The notes: generated by a model from the letters alone, not told the origin. 36,851 bases of DNA from DASZTV01 sp036267875 (GCA_036267875.1 DATAVE010000164.1:1-36851); one strand, 5' to 3'. Shown: positions 1 through 8,292, counted from the first letter of the stretch. A program made the numbers and translations.

Positions 1-2
1 CC

Positions 3-134
3 CACCTCGCTGAGACCGAAGCGCGGCTGAACCGCCGACCCCGCAAACGACACCAGTTCCTCACCCCAGCCGAAGTCCTCGCCGAGCTACTCTCCGACCA
101 CGAGAAATCAGCCGGTGTTGCAACCGCTGGTTGA
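3..134 (+). pseudogene. IS30-family transposase, C-terminal end (cut by window edge)
   Basis: The frame opening at the left edge reads about 43 residues to a TGA. It carries a run of Arg/Lys/Pro (LNRRPRKR) followed by a TPAEVLAEL stretch. This is how the catalytic domain of IS30-type DDE transposases ends, just after the last catalytic glutamate region. The final codons (GVATAG) and the bases just past the stop, about 117-145, look like the inner part of a terminal inverted repeat that overlaps the gene end, as is common in actinobacterial IS30 elements. The rest of the element lies outside the window, so it is unknown whether the transposase is intact. Confidence 0.7.
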
Positions 135-192
135 ATCCGCCCGCCGAATAACGCCAACAACGTTGGGCTCGACGGTTCGCGAGCTTGAGCGC

Positions 193-1824
193 CTAGGACC
201 TGTGCAGGGCTCGCTTCGTCTTCGCCACGGCGCCGTTGCCACGACCGCTCCGCTTGATCATCGTCTTGGCGGCGACCATGCCGGGAATGCCGCTGATGCC
301 GCCTGTCGGATGGGTGCCTGCGCCGGTGATCCAGAGGCCCGGCACCGGGGTCTCGTAGCCGCCGAAGCCCTGCGCCGGGCGCAGCGGTCCGAAGCGCCAC
401 ATGGTGGGTTCAACGTGGTAGACGTTCCCGTCGGGAACGTTGAAACGTTCGGCGAGATCGGGAGCTGAATAGACGCGGCGGCCGATCTCGAGAGTGTCGA
501 GTCCCTCATAGACCGTGGCGCACTCCTTGAGGACGCGGTTGCCGATCTCGTCGCGTACGTCTTCCCACGGCACGTCCGGGTTGCGCGGCACGATGCCTGA
601 CCACAGCCAGAAGGTGTCTTGTCCCTCAGGCGCCTGGGTGGGGTCGATTGCCGAGGGCACGATGCCGATGAAGCAGATCGGGTCGGGCCAGCGGCGTCCG
701 ACGACGTTGTTCCATGAGTCCACGTGGTTCTCATAGCTCTGCCAGCTGACGATCGGCCGTCGTAGATCGAGACCGTCTTTGCGCCAAGCGTTGTGACGCG
801 GGGTTGTGATCTTGCCTGACGCGGCGACGTCGATCTTCAGCGTCGTCGTCTCCAACACATTCGTCGGGATGCGATCAGCGCGGCGTTGCAGATGCTCGGG
901 AAGAACGTCGCGGGGCAACAGCTGCGACAGCGTCGCCTTCGGGCTGCAGGACGCCATGACCTGGGAGGAACGCAGCTCTTCGCCATCGGCAAGGCGTACG
1001 CCGGTGACCGCTCCGCCGCTGACGATCAGCTCCTCCACCCGCGCCGACGTACGCACCGTCGCACCGTGGTCGATCAGCCAGCCATTGAGTGCGTTGGTCA
1101 GAGCGCCGGTGCCGCCTTCGAAGCGGGCCGAGTTCGTGCGATGGCACATCGCGATGTAGATCAGCGCCCAGCCGGTGCCGTCCTGGGTCATCCAGCAGAA
1201 CGGCGGCATCGACGCGAGGGCACCGCGAACCAGTGGGTGGTCGAACCGCTCCTCGATGACCTCGGCGTGCGAGGTGGTCAGGAAGCCCAAGAGCGGCGCG
1301 AGGTCCTTGCGTCGGCGGACTGCGACAGGGAGCGCACGAAGCACATCGCACGGATTCGGTCGAAGCGGGTGACCGAGCATGAGTGGCATGACCAGGTCCA
1401 TGGCCGCATCGAGGGAGTTCGCGAACTCCAGGTAGTTGTCCGCGTCATGCGGCGAGAAGTGCCGGATCTCGTCGGCGGTTTTGCGTGGGTCGCACCAGAA
1501 GGCCAGCGATGGTCCTTCCGGGTCCAGGTGGACATGGAAGGGATCGGCAATGAGCTGCTTGAAGCCGTACCGCGAAAGGTTGAAGTCGCGCTCGATGGAG
1601 GTCGCGCGGAACAGCGATGCCTGGATGCCGCCCTCGTTGATGCGGTGGTTGGGCGCGCCCGGAATCACGGCGTTGGTGGAGATCATGCCGCCGACGGTGG
1701 GCGATGCCTCGAGGACCGTGACGTCGAATCCGGCCTTCTTGAGGTACGCCGCGGCGACCAGCCCGTTGTGGCCGGCACCGACGACGATCACGTCCGAGGT
1801 GCTCTTGGTTGAACCGATCGTCAT
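193..1824 (-). CDS. Phytoene-dehydrogenase-like FAD-dependent oxidoreductase
   Basis: This 543-residue protein has the fold signature of the CrtI / NAD(P)/FAD-dependent oxidoreductase family. An N-terminal dinucleotide-binding loop GAGHNG lies at about residues 16-21, followed by the ribose-binding acidic residue near E39. A C-terminal flavin-binding stretch, GAGTHPTGGISGIPG, lies at about 501-515. Length is usual for the family. Such enzymes desaturate or oxidise carotenoid, terpenoid or other hydrophobic substrates; the substrate cannot be named here. There is no signal peptide. The ATG at 1824 has an AAGGAGA ribosome site six bases upstream. It is transcribed away from the membrane protein at 1920 from an overlapping divergent promoter. 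No carotenoid synthase genes are nearby, so a catabolic role is at least as likely as pigment synthesis. Confidence 0.88.
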   Translation of the reverse strand: MTIGSTKSTSDVIVVGAGHNGLVAAAYLKKAGFDVTVLEASPTVGGMISTNAVIPGAPNHRINEGGIQASLFRATSIERDFNLSRYGFKQLIADPFHVHLDPEGPSLAFWCDPRKTADEIRHFSPHDADNYLEFANSLDAAMDLVMPLMLGHPLRPNPCDVLRALPVAVRRRKDLAPLLGFLTTSHAEVIEERFDHPLVRGALASMPPFCWMTQDGTGWALIYIAMCHRTNSARFEGGTGALTNALNGWLIDHGATVRTSARVEELIVSGGAVTGVRLADGEELRSSQVMASCSPKATLSQLLPRDVLPEHLQRRADRIPTNVLETTTLKIDVAASGKITTPRHNAWRKDGLDLRRPIVSWQSYENHVDSWNNVVGRRWPDPICFIGIVPSAIDPTQAPEGQDTFWLWSGIVPRNPDVPWEDVRDEIGNRVLKECATVYEGLDTLEIGRRVYSAPDLAERFNVPDGNVYHVEPTMWRFGPLRPAQGFGGYETPVPGLWITGAGTHPTGGISGIPGMVAAKTMIKRSGRGNGAVAKTKRALHRS

Positions 1825-1853
1825 GCCGGTCTCCTTCGCGCTGCGTCGGCCTC

Positions 1854-1886
1854 AACCTAGACAAGGATGAACTGATTTTCAATAAT
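1854..1886. promoter_or_regulatory. Two overlapping divergent sigma-70-type promoters
   Basis: Rightward: -35 TAGACA at 1858-1863, 17-base spacer, -10 AATAAT at 1881-1886, about 33 bases before the GTG at 1920. Leftward: -35 TTGAAA (complement of 1877-1882), 17-base spacer, -10 TAGGTT (complement of 1854-1859). The -35 of each overlaps the -10 of the other, so polymerase binding at one should exclude the other. This stretch is unusually AT-rich for the window. Confidence 0.6.
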
Positions 1887-1919
1887 GACTAGAGTTTCAG
1901 AAAAGGGTCGGGAGGCCAC

Positions 1920-2624
1920 GTGAAGACGAGCTCGCAGAAGGTCTACGCCTACAGCGGCGTCGCAATGATGGTGCTGTTGCTCGTCGCCCTGGTGATCGCC
2001 GGTTGGCTACCGCCTCCCGGACCCCATGACTCCGCACAGCAGGTCGCGCAGGACTACCGAACCCATACGACGGCGATCCGCATCGGAATGATGGTGGGGA
2101 TCTTCGGCGCAGCACTGCTGGGGCCGTTTGTTGCCTCGATCGCCGTCCAGATGAGACGCATCGATGACGGCGTCGGCCCGTCGGCGTACTGCCAGCTGGC
2201 GCTCGGCTCGATGCTGATTATCGAGTTCGTGCTGCCGTTTATGATCTTCGAGGTTGCTGCCTTCCGGCCGGAGCGCTCCCCGGCAATCACCCTCGCGCTC
2301 AGCGACATCGGATGGATCCTGCTCGTCGGCACGGTAAGCACCGCTGTGGTCGAGCTGATTCTGGTCGGCTTCGCGATCGGCGCCGACGAGCGCGAGACAC
2401 CGATATTCCCGAAGTGGGCAGCGGCGTTCAGCTACTTCGTTGCCGCGGTCTTCAGCCTTGGCGCGGGTGCGGTCTTTGCCCAGCACGGCCCGTTTGCATG
2501 GAACGGGCTGCTGTCCTTCTGGGTGCCGCTGAGTGTGTTCGGTGGCTGGCTTGTTGTGATGACCGTGCTGCTGGTTCAGGCAATCGATCGGCAGGAAGCG
2601 GAGGCTGTTGCCGCTCTCAAGTGA
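1920..2624 (+). CDS. Six-helix integral membrane protein, unknown function
   Basis: The 234-residue protein has six hydrophobic segments, at about residues 13-30, 52-76, 94-114, 126-155, 165-188 and 198-220. It has short polar loops and an acidic C-terminus (QEAEAVAALK). There is no signal-peptide cleavage site and no recognisable catalytic motif. I do not recognise a named family with confidence; similar proteins are annotated only as hypothetical membrane proteins. The GTG start at 1920 is supported by GGGAGG five to six bases upstream and by the promoter at 1858-1886. The last eight bases overlap the 3' end of the convergent TetR gene. Divergent pairing with the FAD oxidoreductase suggests a related role, but this is only context. 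Confidence 0.8.
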   Translation: MKTSSQKVYAYSGVAMMVLLLVALVIAGWLPPPGPHDSAQQVAQDYRTHTTAIRIGMMVGIFGAALLGPFVASIAVQMRRIDDGVGPSAYCQLALGSMLIIEFVLPFMIFEVAAFRPERSPAITLALSDIGWILLVGTVSTAVVELILVGFAIGADERETPIFPKWAAAFSYFVAAVFSLGAGAVFAQHGPFAWNGLLSFWVPLSVFGGWLVVMTVLLVQAIDRQEAEAVAALK

Positions 2625-3225
2625 CGGGGGCTAGCGGACCGGCCTCGAGGGCGTCGAAGGCGGCTTCGAGGTACTCGACGACCGACGCGGCCTTTCGAGC
2701 TGGCAGGGCAGCCTGCACGCTGAAGGCCGATCGGAAGGCAGCGATGATGCAACCTGCGGCGAGTTGCGCAGCCACATCGGTCTGTGGGTCGGCGCCGCTT
2801 CGGTTGCTGACGAGCTCCGTCAGCCACACCTCGTACTCCTGGCAGTACTCCAGGTAGCGGCTGGTCAGCGACGGCTCGCGATGAAGCAGTCGCACCCGTG
2901 CGGCGGCAAATGCTGGGTCGTCTGCTTCCCAGGTGTGGGCGTGCTCGACCAGCGCCGCACGAACGTCGGGCCAAGTCGCGTCAGCTGGGACCGTCATGCG
3001 AAGGCTCTCGAGGCGGTCCGGCATGTCGAAGAAGACCGCGTCCTCCTTGCGGGTGAACATCCGGAAGAAGGTGCTGGCGGAATAGTCCGCGGCGGCCGCG
3101 ATCTCCTCGACGGGGGTGGCGGCGAAGCCTTGCTGCTCGAAGAGCATCACTGCGGCGAGTGCAAGGTCGCGACGCGCCCGCAGCCGGCGACGATCGCGGG
3201 CGCTCTCCACCGGCGCGACGGACAT
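2617..3225 (-). CDS. TetR-family transcriptional regulator
   Basis: The protein has 202 residues. An N-terminal helix-turn-helix of TetR type spans roughly residues 18-65: ATPVEEIAAAADYSASTFF then RMFTRKEDAVFF, the usual YYHFxxKExL position. The rest is a helical ligand/dimer domain of usual length. Its ATG at 3225 has no clear ribosome site. The gene is divergent from the kinase-LLM-SDR operon that starts at 3349, the normal position for a local repressor. An inverted-repeat cluster sits in the shared upstream region (3238-3262). The ligand is unknown; an acyl-CoA or lipid-like effector would fit the neighbours, but that is inference. Confidence 0.9.
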   Translation of the reverse strand: MSVAPVESARDRRRLRARRDLALAAVMLFEQQGFAATPVEEIAAAADYSASTFFRMFTRKEDAVFFDMPDRLESLRMTVPADATWPDVRAALVEHAHTWEADDPAFAAARVRLLHREPSLTSRYLEYCQEYEVWLTELVSNRSGADPQTDVAAQLAAGCIIAAFRSAFSVQAALPARKAASVVEYLEAAFDALEAGPLAPVT

Positions 3226-3237
3226 GGCGGCAGCCTA

Positions 3238-3262
3238 TCGGGTGTCTCGCCCGAAATGCGAG
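3238..3262. promoter_or_regulatory. Candidate TetR operator (nested inverted repeats)
   Basis: TCGGG at 3238-3242 pairs with CCCGA at 3250-3254 across 7 bases. CTCGC at 3246-3250 pairs with GCGAG at 3258-3262 across 7 bases. Both lie just upstream of the TetR start codon. Arms are short, so chance is possible in GC-rich DNA. Confidence 0.35.
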
Positions 3263-3291
3263 TCACTACCAAAAAAACTGTGCCTGCTGTA

Positions 3292-3321
3292 TTGACGGTG
3301 ACTTCGATCACGGGCTACGTT
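3292..3321 (+). promoter_or_regulatory. Promoter of the kinase-LLM-SDR operon
   Basis: -35 TTGACG at 3292-3297, 18-base spacer, -10 TACGTT at 3316-3321. This would place transcription start about 20 bases before the ATG at 3349. Confidence 0.5.
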
Positions 3322-3348
3322 GCGCCGCAGTCGAGCCATGGAGTACTG

Positions 3349-4428
3349 ATGCCACCAGCACTGTCCGGTGCCGTACCCGTCGCACTCGAGGCGCTCGACG
3401 CCACGTGGTTCAACGAGGTGATGCGGGAATCCGACCCATCGTTGACGACGATCGTCGGGGTATCGCTGGAGCCACTCGAGATCACCGGTGCTACGGGCGA
3501 GCTCGCCCGGGTCAACTTGGCGTACGACGTAGCGAGTACGTCGTCACCAGCCAGCGTCGTGGCGAAGCTCCGAGGAACGTCGCCGACACAGCAAGCGATG
3601 GATGGTGCGCTGGGCCTGTTCGACCGTGAGCGGCGGTTCTACGTCGAGGCCGCTCCAGAGCTGGCAGTTGCCACGCCACGCTGTTACTACGCCGGCGATG
3701 GCCACGCCACGCCGATGCTGCTCGAAGACCTGCGCGACCTACGAATGGGTGACCAGATCGACGGGGTCAGCCTCACCGAAGCCGAGCGGATGGTCGATCT
3801 GCTCGCCGATCTTCACTCGACGTTCTGGGGCAAGCCGGTCCCGGGTGGCGTCGAGTGGATGGTCTCGCTGAGCGACCCGATGTTCGGCGGGATGCTTACC
3901 CAGCTGATCAGCAGTGGCCTGCCGGTGCTGCATGAGAAGTACGACGGCCGGGTTCCGGCGTCGATCATCGCGGCGGTCACGGCGGCCGCGCCCACGTGGT
4001 CCGAGGTGCTCGTGCGTTGTGACGAGGGTCCGCACACCCTCGTTCACAACGACTGCCGGCTGGACAACATGTTCTTCCGGTCGAGCGGCGAGCCGGTTCT
4101 GTTCGACTGGCAGCTCTGCGGCTACACGCGCGGGACCCAGGATGTGGCGTACCTGCTGTCGGGAAGCGTCGACTCCGAGCTGCTCGGTGGGCACTGGGAG
4201 TCGTTGCTGCGCCGCTATCACGCTCGGCTGCTCGAGAACGGGATCGCGGACTACACGTGGGAGCAGTGCCTGCTCCACTACCGGCAGAGCCTGCTCTACA
4301 CGCTGGCGCCCGGCGTCGCGATGCTCGGCGCGATGGCGATCCCCAATGACGAGCGGGGTCTCGCCGACACGTTGGTCATGCGCACGTTGACCCACGCAGC
4401 CGACCTCGACGCCTTCGCGACGCTGTGA
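3349..4428 (+). CDS. Phosphotransferase of the APH / ecdysteroid-kinase-like family
   Basis: From the ATG at 3349 the protein has 359 residues. It shows a small-molecule kinase fold: an ATP-binding lysine in VVAKL (about K73), a Brenner-type catalytic loop HNDCRLDN at 233-240 (D235 catalytic, N240 metal), and the metal-binding FDW at 252-254. The family phosphorylates hydroxyl groups of small molecules such as sterol-like compounds, aminoglycosides or lipid intermediates; the substrate here is not evident. An in-frame extension upstream to 2764 exists but runs antisense to the TetR gene, and the promoter at 3292-3321 lies inside it, so I rejected it. The stop overlaps the next gene's GTG (GTGA), indicating translational coupling with the LLM oxidoreductase. 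Confidence 0.85.
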   Translation: MPPALSGAVPVALEALDATWFNEVMRESDPSLTTIVGVSLEPLEITGATGELARVNLAYDVASTSSPASVVAKLRGTSPTQQAMDGALGLFDRERRFYVEAAPELAVATPRCYYAGDGHATPMLLEDLRDLRMGDQIDGVSLTEAERMVDLLADLHSTFWGKPVPGGVEWMVSLSDPMFGGMLTQLISSGLPVLHEKYDGRVPASIIAAVTAAAPTWSEVLVRCDEGPHTLVHNDCRLDNMFFRSSGEPVLFDWQLCGYTRGTQDVAYLLSGSVDSELLGGHWESLLRRYHARLLENGIADYTWEQCLLHYRQSLLYTLAPGVAMLGAMAIPNDERGLADTLVMRTLTHAADLDAFATL

Positions 4429-5549
4429 CCAGTCCTCTGGCGGCGCCACTGTCCGATCTGAGTGCCTACGTCATCAGCGGGCGGGTCGTTGCTCGTGGTC
4501 GCGAGTCGCACTATCCCACCGACGCTCGCAGTGTCGCGCAGGGAATCCAGGATGGAGTCGACGCGGAGAACCTGGGCTTCCGGCGGGCGTTCCTGTCCGA
4601 ACGATGGAACCTCAAAGAGGCGGGAGTCGTGCTTGCCGCGATCGCGGCGAGGACGACGCGTATCGACGTCGCCAGCGGGATCATCACGACGCCGGCCCGC
4701 CACCCACTTCACGCAGCGGGGCTCGGCGCCACGATGCAGGCGGCGTTCGGTCCGCGTTTCGTGTTGGGTCTGGGTCGAGGCAATCCCGGCTGGTTCAGCG
4801 GCGCGGGCCTGACGATGCCGACGTACCGAGGCCTCGTCGACTACGTCGACATCCTGCGGCGGTTGTGGATGGGGGAGGCGGTCAGCTACGACGGACCGGC
4901 CGGCACCTTCACCCATCTTCAGCTGGAGGACGTCGACCCTGAGGTCGCTGCGCCGCCGGTGTGGTTCGGCACGCTTGGCCAGGACCTTGGCGCGAAGGCT
5001 GCAGCCGCGGCCTTCGACGGCGTGCTGCTCCCACCGGTCTTCACGCCGACTGCCACTCGGACGATCGTCGACCGGCTGCACCACGAATGCCGCGAGATCG
5101 GCCGCGATCCTGCCTCGCTGCACATCTGCCAGTCGGTGATCACCGCGCCCGATCTGGATGACACCGAGACCAGAACCCTCGCCCACGCACGTGCGGTCAC
5201 CTATCTCGACGCGCCTGGGTACGGCGAGATGCTGGTCGCGCTCAACGGCTGGGACCCGGCACCGCTGGAGGCCTTGCGGGGCCACGACCAGTTCCAAGGG
5301 ATGGACTCGGTCAGCGACCTGAAGTTCCATCGTTCCGACCTGTTGGGCCCGGCCTCGCTCGTTCCCGATGCGTGGATGGACGAATGCTGCGCCCTGGGAT
5401 CTGTCGAGCAGTGTGCCGCGACGCTTCGGCGATTTCGTGACGCCGGCGCGGATGAGATCACGACCTATGGCAGTACGCCCAGGCAGAACGCCGGGCTGAC
5501 TGCGGCTTGGGCGCAACACTCCGCCGCAACGACGAACGGACGCAGATGA
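4425..5549 (+). CDS. LLM-class (F420-type) flavin-dependent oxidoreductase
   Basis: This 374-residue protein is a luciferase-like monooxygenase-family TIM barrel. It has an early AENLGFRRAFLSER stretch, the IAARTTRIDVASGI strand, and the FGPRFVLGLGRGNPGWF region typical of F420-dependent members. A central PPVWFGTLGQ binds the cofactor phosphate side, and the C-terminus has a GSVEQCAATLRRFRDAGADE helix. Such enzymes use reduced F420 or FMN to reduce or oxidise small organic substrates. The start is a GTG sharing four bases with the upstream stop, and the 3' end overlaps the SDR start as ATGA. It is thus the middle gene of a tightly coupled three-gene operon. Choice of cofactor (F420 versus FMN) is by family resemblance. 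Confidence 0.85.
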   Translation: MTSPLAAPLSDLSAYVISGRVVARGRESHYPTDARSVAQGIQDGVDAENLGFRRAFLSERWNLKEAGVVLAAIAARTTRIDVASGIITTPARHPLHAAGLGATMQAAFGPRFVLGLGRGNPGWFSGAGLTMPTYRGLVDYVDILRRLWMGEAVSYDGPAGTFTHLQLEDVDPEVAAPPVWFGTLGQDLGAKAAAAAFDGVLLPPVFTPTATRTIVDRLHHECREIGRDPASLHICQSVITAPDLDDTETRTLAHARAVTYLDAPGYGEMLVALNGWDPAPLEALRGHDQFQGMDSVSDLKFHRSDLLGPASLVPDAWMDECCALGSVEQCAATLRRFRDAGADEITTYGSTPRQNAGLTAAWAQHSAATTNGRR

Positions 5550-6391
5550 GCATCGACTTCACAGGCCGGGTAGTCCTCATTACTGGTGCGACGCGGGGCA
5601 TCGGCAGGGCTTTGAGCCTCGCGTTCGCAGAGCGTGGCGCGACGATCGTCGGCACGGCGCGCAATCCCGAGCCCGCGACGGAGCTCGCCAAGGAGATCGC
5701 CGAGCTCGGGTCGACCTTCACCTTCGTCGAGGCGGATGCCGGGAGTTGGGCGGACTGTCAGACGGTCGCAGCTGCCGCGGTCGAGCATCATGGCCGGATT
5801 GACGTCCTGATCAACAACGCCGGCACGTCGCTGCCGCAGGTGCGGATCGATCTGATCGAGGAAGACCAGTGGCGCGCCGTCGCCGGCCCGACGCTCGACG
5901 GTCCGCTGTTCATGTCGCGAGCTGTGCTCCCGACGATGCGGGCACAGAACGACGGCGTCATCATCAACGTCGCCTCTGGCGCCGGCATCCAGGCTCTTGC
6001 CACGATGGGTGCGTACGGCATGGCCAAGGCCGCCGCAATCCAGCTCGCCAGAGTGATAGCGGTGGAGAACGCAGAGTTCGGAGTTCGGGCGAACGCCTTG
6101 ATCGTCGGGGCGGTCGCCACTGAGCTGTCGCTGGCCTCACTCGTAGCGCGCGGTCAGGACACATTCGGACCGGACTGGACCCCGCCGGCTCCGGCCCCGG
6201 ATGCGACTGGCTCGCCGATGGACGCGGTCATGATCCCGCCGGAAGCGCTGGCTGACTCGGTGTTGATGCTTTGCGCGCGTGAGTCACGCGAGATCAACGG
6301 AGCGGTGATCGCGATCGATCGCGGCTTCTCCGCAGGCGCCTACAACTCCGCGTTCGTCGGCCTGGCCGCAGCGGGACTACTGCCAGGCTGA
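5546..6391 (+). CDS. Short-chain dehydrogenase/reductase (SDR)
   Basis: A classical SDR of 281 residues from the ATG at 5546. The nucleotide-binding TGATRGIG is at 13-20, NNAG at 90-93, catalytic S144 in NVASGAG, and YGMAK at 157-161 (Y157, K161). It oxidises or reduces a hydroxyl/keto group with NAD(P)H. A run of about 70 residues after the active site is longer and more Pro/Ala-rich than in minimal SDRs (near PPAPAPDATG), probably the substrate lid. An upstream in-frame start at 5507 is less likely because the ATG at 5546 overlaps the preceding stop (ATGA). The gene ends two bases from the convergent MarR gene. Confidence 0.9.
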   Translation: MSIDFTGRVVLITGATRGIGRALSLAFAERGATIVGTARNPEPATELAKEIAELGSTFTFVEADAGSWADCQTVAAAAVEHHGRIDVLINNAGTSLPQVRIDLIEEDQWRAVAGPTLDGPLFMSRAVLPTMRAQNDGVIINVASGAGIQALATMGAYGMAKAAAIQLARVIAVENAEFGVRANALIVGAVATELSLASLVARGQDTFGPDWTPPAPAPDATGSPMDAVMIPPEALADSVLMLCARESREINGAVIAIDRGFSAGAYNSAFVGLAAAGLLPG

Positions 6392-6392
6392 G

Positions 6393-6806
6393 TCACCCGT
6401 GGTCGCGGATCCGCTTGGCGATCCGTAGCAGCTCGTCGAGGTCACGCTCTGGGAGGGCGAGGAGTCCGGGTGGGGGCGTGCTGAGGATCTCGTCGGCGCG
6501 GCGAGCGAGTGCCACGCCCTTGCGAGTAGCGGTGACGACCTTCGCGCGCCCGTCCGTCGGGTGCGGCTGGCGCTGGGCGAGGCCGAGCTTCTCGAGCTCG
6601 TCGACGACCGTGGTGGCGTTTGGCGGGTCAGTGTTGAGAGCGGCGGCGAGCTCGCTCATCGACATCGGGCGCCTCGCAATCCGCCTGATCGCCCGGACCT
6701 TGCCGAAACTCAAGCCGACCGCTTCCGATACCTCGCGGCGTCGCTCGTTGTCGAGCACCAGCTCGCCGAGGATCGCCCAGGCCTCGCGCGGGTCCGCCTT
6801 GCTCAC
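6393..6806 (-). CDS. MarR-family transcriptional regulator
   Basis: The 137-residue protein has a winged helix: MSMSELAAALNTDPPNATTVVDELEKLGL is the recognition region (about residues 49-77), followed by the wing RQPHPTDGRAKVVTATRKG. MarR proteins dimerise and usually repress a drug or metabolite efflux gene until a phenolic or hydrophobic ligand binds. The GTG at 6806 overlaps the stop of the DHA2 exporter by four bases (GTGA), so the regulator is co-translated with the transporter it probably controls. A longer in-frame opening towards 7163 lies entirely antisense-like within the exporter and is not used. The likely operator is at 8274-8292. Confidence 0.9.
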   Translation of the reverse strand: MSKADPREAWAILGELVLDNERRREVSEAVGLSFGKVRAIRRIARRPMSMSELAAALNTDPPNATTVVDELEKLGLAQRQPHPTDGRAKVVTATRKGVALARRADEILSTPPPGLLALPERDLDELLRIAKRIRDHG

Positions 6807-8275
6807 GTGCCCAGAAACTCTGGGTTGAGTGCGACCGCAGTGCGGCGAGCCGACTCGATCGCGCGCGGAGTCGTGGCGTACCAGCCGAGCAGTGCGACGG
6901 CCGCGCCGCAGCCGACCATCACCCACCAACCGGTGTGACTCGCCGCAGCGAGACCGCCGTATGACGTCTCGCCGATCTTCGAGGTGACGAGCGCGCCGAT
7001 GACGGCAACGCCGAGGGTCGCGCCGACCTGTCGCGAGGTCGACGCAACGGCGGACGCGACGCCGGCCTGCGCCCTCGGCATGCCGGACACCGCGGCGTTC
7101 GTGATGGGTGCATTCACCAGGCCGAATCCCAAGCCAAAGATCAGGTACGCCGCGAACAGCCACGTGAACGACGTAGTCGGGCCGATCCTTGTCAGCATCG
7201 CGCTGGCGATCATGAAGCTGGTGCCCGCTGCGAGCAGTGGCAGGCGGGGGCCGCGGCTGCCGACGAGTCGGCCGGAGATCGGCGAGGCAATCATCGTCAT
7301 CACCGCCATCGGCAGCGTGTCGAGTCCTGAGTCCAAGGGGGACAGGCCGCGGACGTCTTGTAGGTAGAGCGTGTTGATCAGGAGGAAGCCGCCGAGTGAG
7401 GCGAACGCAGCGACGGCCGTGAGGGTCGCGGCGGAGAACGGGATCGAGCGGAAGAACCGCAAGTCGATGAGCGGCTCGTCACGACGATAGGCACTGACGA
7501 TGAAGCCAGTTAGCGCCAACGCAGCGGCGACCAGCGCGGCAACGATCGCTGGCGAGGTCCAGCCGCGTCGCGGCGCCTCGATGATCCCGAATGTCAGCGC
7601 CGCAAGCAGTACGACCATGAGCGTCTGGCCGAGGGGATCGAAGGGACGCGGTCTCGGGGCCTTCGACTCGGGCAGGAACCGCAGTGACAGCGCGATCGCC
7701 ACGACTCCTACCGGGATGTTGATCCAGAACACCGATCGCCACCCGGCCGACGTGACGAGCACGCCGCCGACGACCGGGCCAAGCGCCATCGACACGCCGA
7801 CGACGGCGCCCCAGATGCCGACGGCCTGCGCGCGCTCCCGCGGCTCGGTGAACGTGTTCGTGATGATCGACATCGCGACCGGGTTGAGCATCGAGCCGCC
7901 GATCGCCTGCACCATCCGGAACGCGACCAGCCAGCCGAGTCCGGGAGCCAGGCTGCACAGCAGCGAGCCGAGGGAGAACAGCGTCAGCCCGACGATGAAC
8001 GTGCGCTTGCGGCCGAGTCGGTCAGCCGTCGATCCGGAGAGCATCAGCAGACTGGCGAGCACGAGCGTGTAGGCGTCGAGCGTCCACTGCAGACCGGACA
8101 AGCTGCCGTGGAGGTCGTGCCCGATCGAGGGCAGCGCGACGTTCACGATCGTCACGTCGAGGCCGACGATGAGCAGGCTCATGCAGCAGATCAGCAGGAT
8201 GCCGACCCGCCGCCGACGGCTGAGCTCGTGGATCTCGGCGGCCGGTGGTACCGGAAGAAGAACTTGTGATCGCAT
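6803..8275 (-). CDS. DHA2-family (14-TM) MFS drug/metabolite exporter
   Basis: The 490-residue protein has a hydrophobicity pattern of 14 membrane helices. It carries the antiporter motif A (GSTADRLGRKRTF, about residues 81-93), motif C of exporters (GPVVGG after VGVSMAL), and the helix-1 signature GLDVTIVNVALPSI of EmrB/QacA-type proteins. These pump hydrophobic compounds out in exchange for protons. The ATG at 8275 lacks a ribosome site and has a -10-like CATAAT four bases before it, which suggests a leaderless transcript. It is followed by the coupled MarR gene. It lies 35 bases downstream of the P450 stop, so P450-exporter-MarR may also be read as one unit. Confidence 0.9.
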   Translation of the reverse strand: MRSQVLLPVPPAAEIHELSRRRRVGILLICCMSLLIVGLDVTIVNVALPSIGHDLHGSLSGLQWTLDAYTLVLASLLMLSGSTADRLGRKRTFIVGLTLFSLGSLLCSLAPGLGWLVAFRMVQAIGGSMLNPVAMSIITNTFTEPRERAQAVGIWGAVVGVSMALGPVVGGVLVTSAGWRSVFWINIPVGVVAIALSLRFLPESKAPRPRPFDPLGQTLMVVLLAALTFGIIEAPRRGWTSPAIVAALVAAALALTGFIVSAYRRDEPLIDLRFFRSIPFSAATLTAVAAFASLGGFLLINTLYLQDVRGLSPLDSGLDTLPMAVMTMIASPISGRLVGSRGPRLPLLAAGTSFMIASAMLTRIGPTTSFTWLFAAYLIFGLGFGLVNAPITNAAVSGMPRAQAGVASAVASTSRQVGATLGVAVIGALVTSKIGETSYGGLAAASHTGWWVMVGCGAAVALLGWYATTPRAIESARRTAVALNPEFLGT

Positions 8276-8292
8276 AACTATTATGAAGTTAT
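8274..8292. promoter_or_regulatory. Candidate MarR operator overlapping exporter start
   Basis: A perfect inverted repeat has ATAACT (8274-8279) and AGTTAT (8287-8292) around a 7-base spacer, with flanking GATCG/CGATC out of register by one base. It covers the exporter start codon and the CATAAT -10-like hexamer. Bound protein would block both transcription and a leaderless start. Size and AT-richness suit MarR sites. Confidence 0.6.

Noticed and set aside
886..1812. Long rightward open frame opposite the CrtI-like gene
   Set aside because: It is antisense to a gene with full family motifs, rich in Arg/His/Gly, and has no recognisable domain; typical shadow frame in high-GC DNA.
4296..5519. 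407-codon leftward open frame opposite the LLM gene
   Set aside because: Arg/Gln-rich translation without motifs; the opposite strand encodes a clear LLM oxidoreductase with coupled neighbours.
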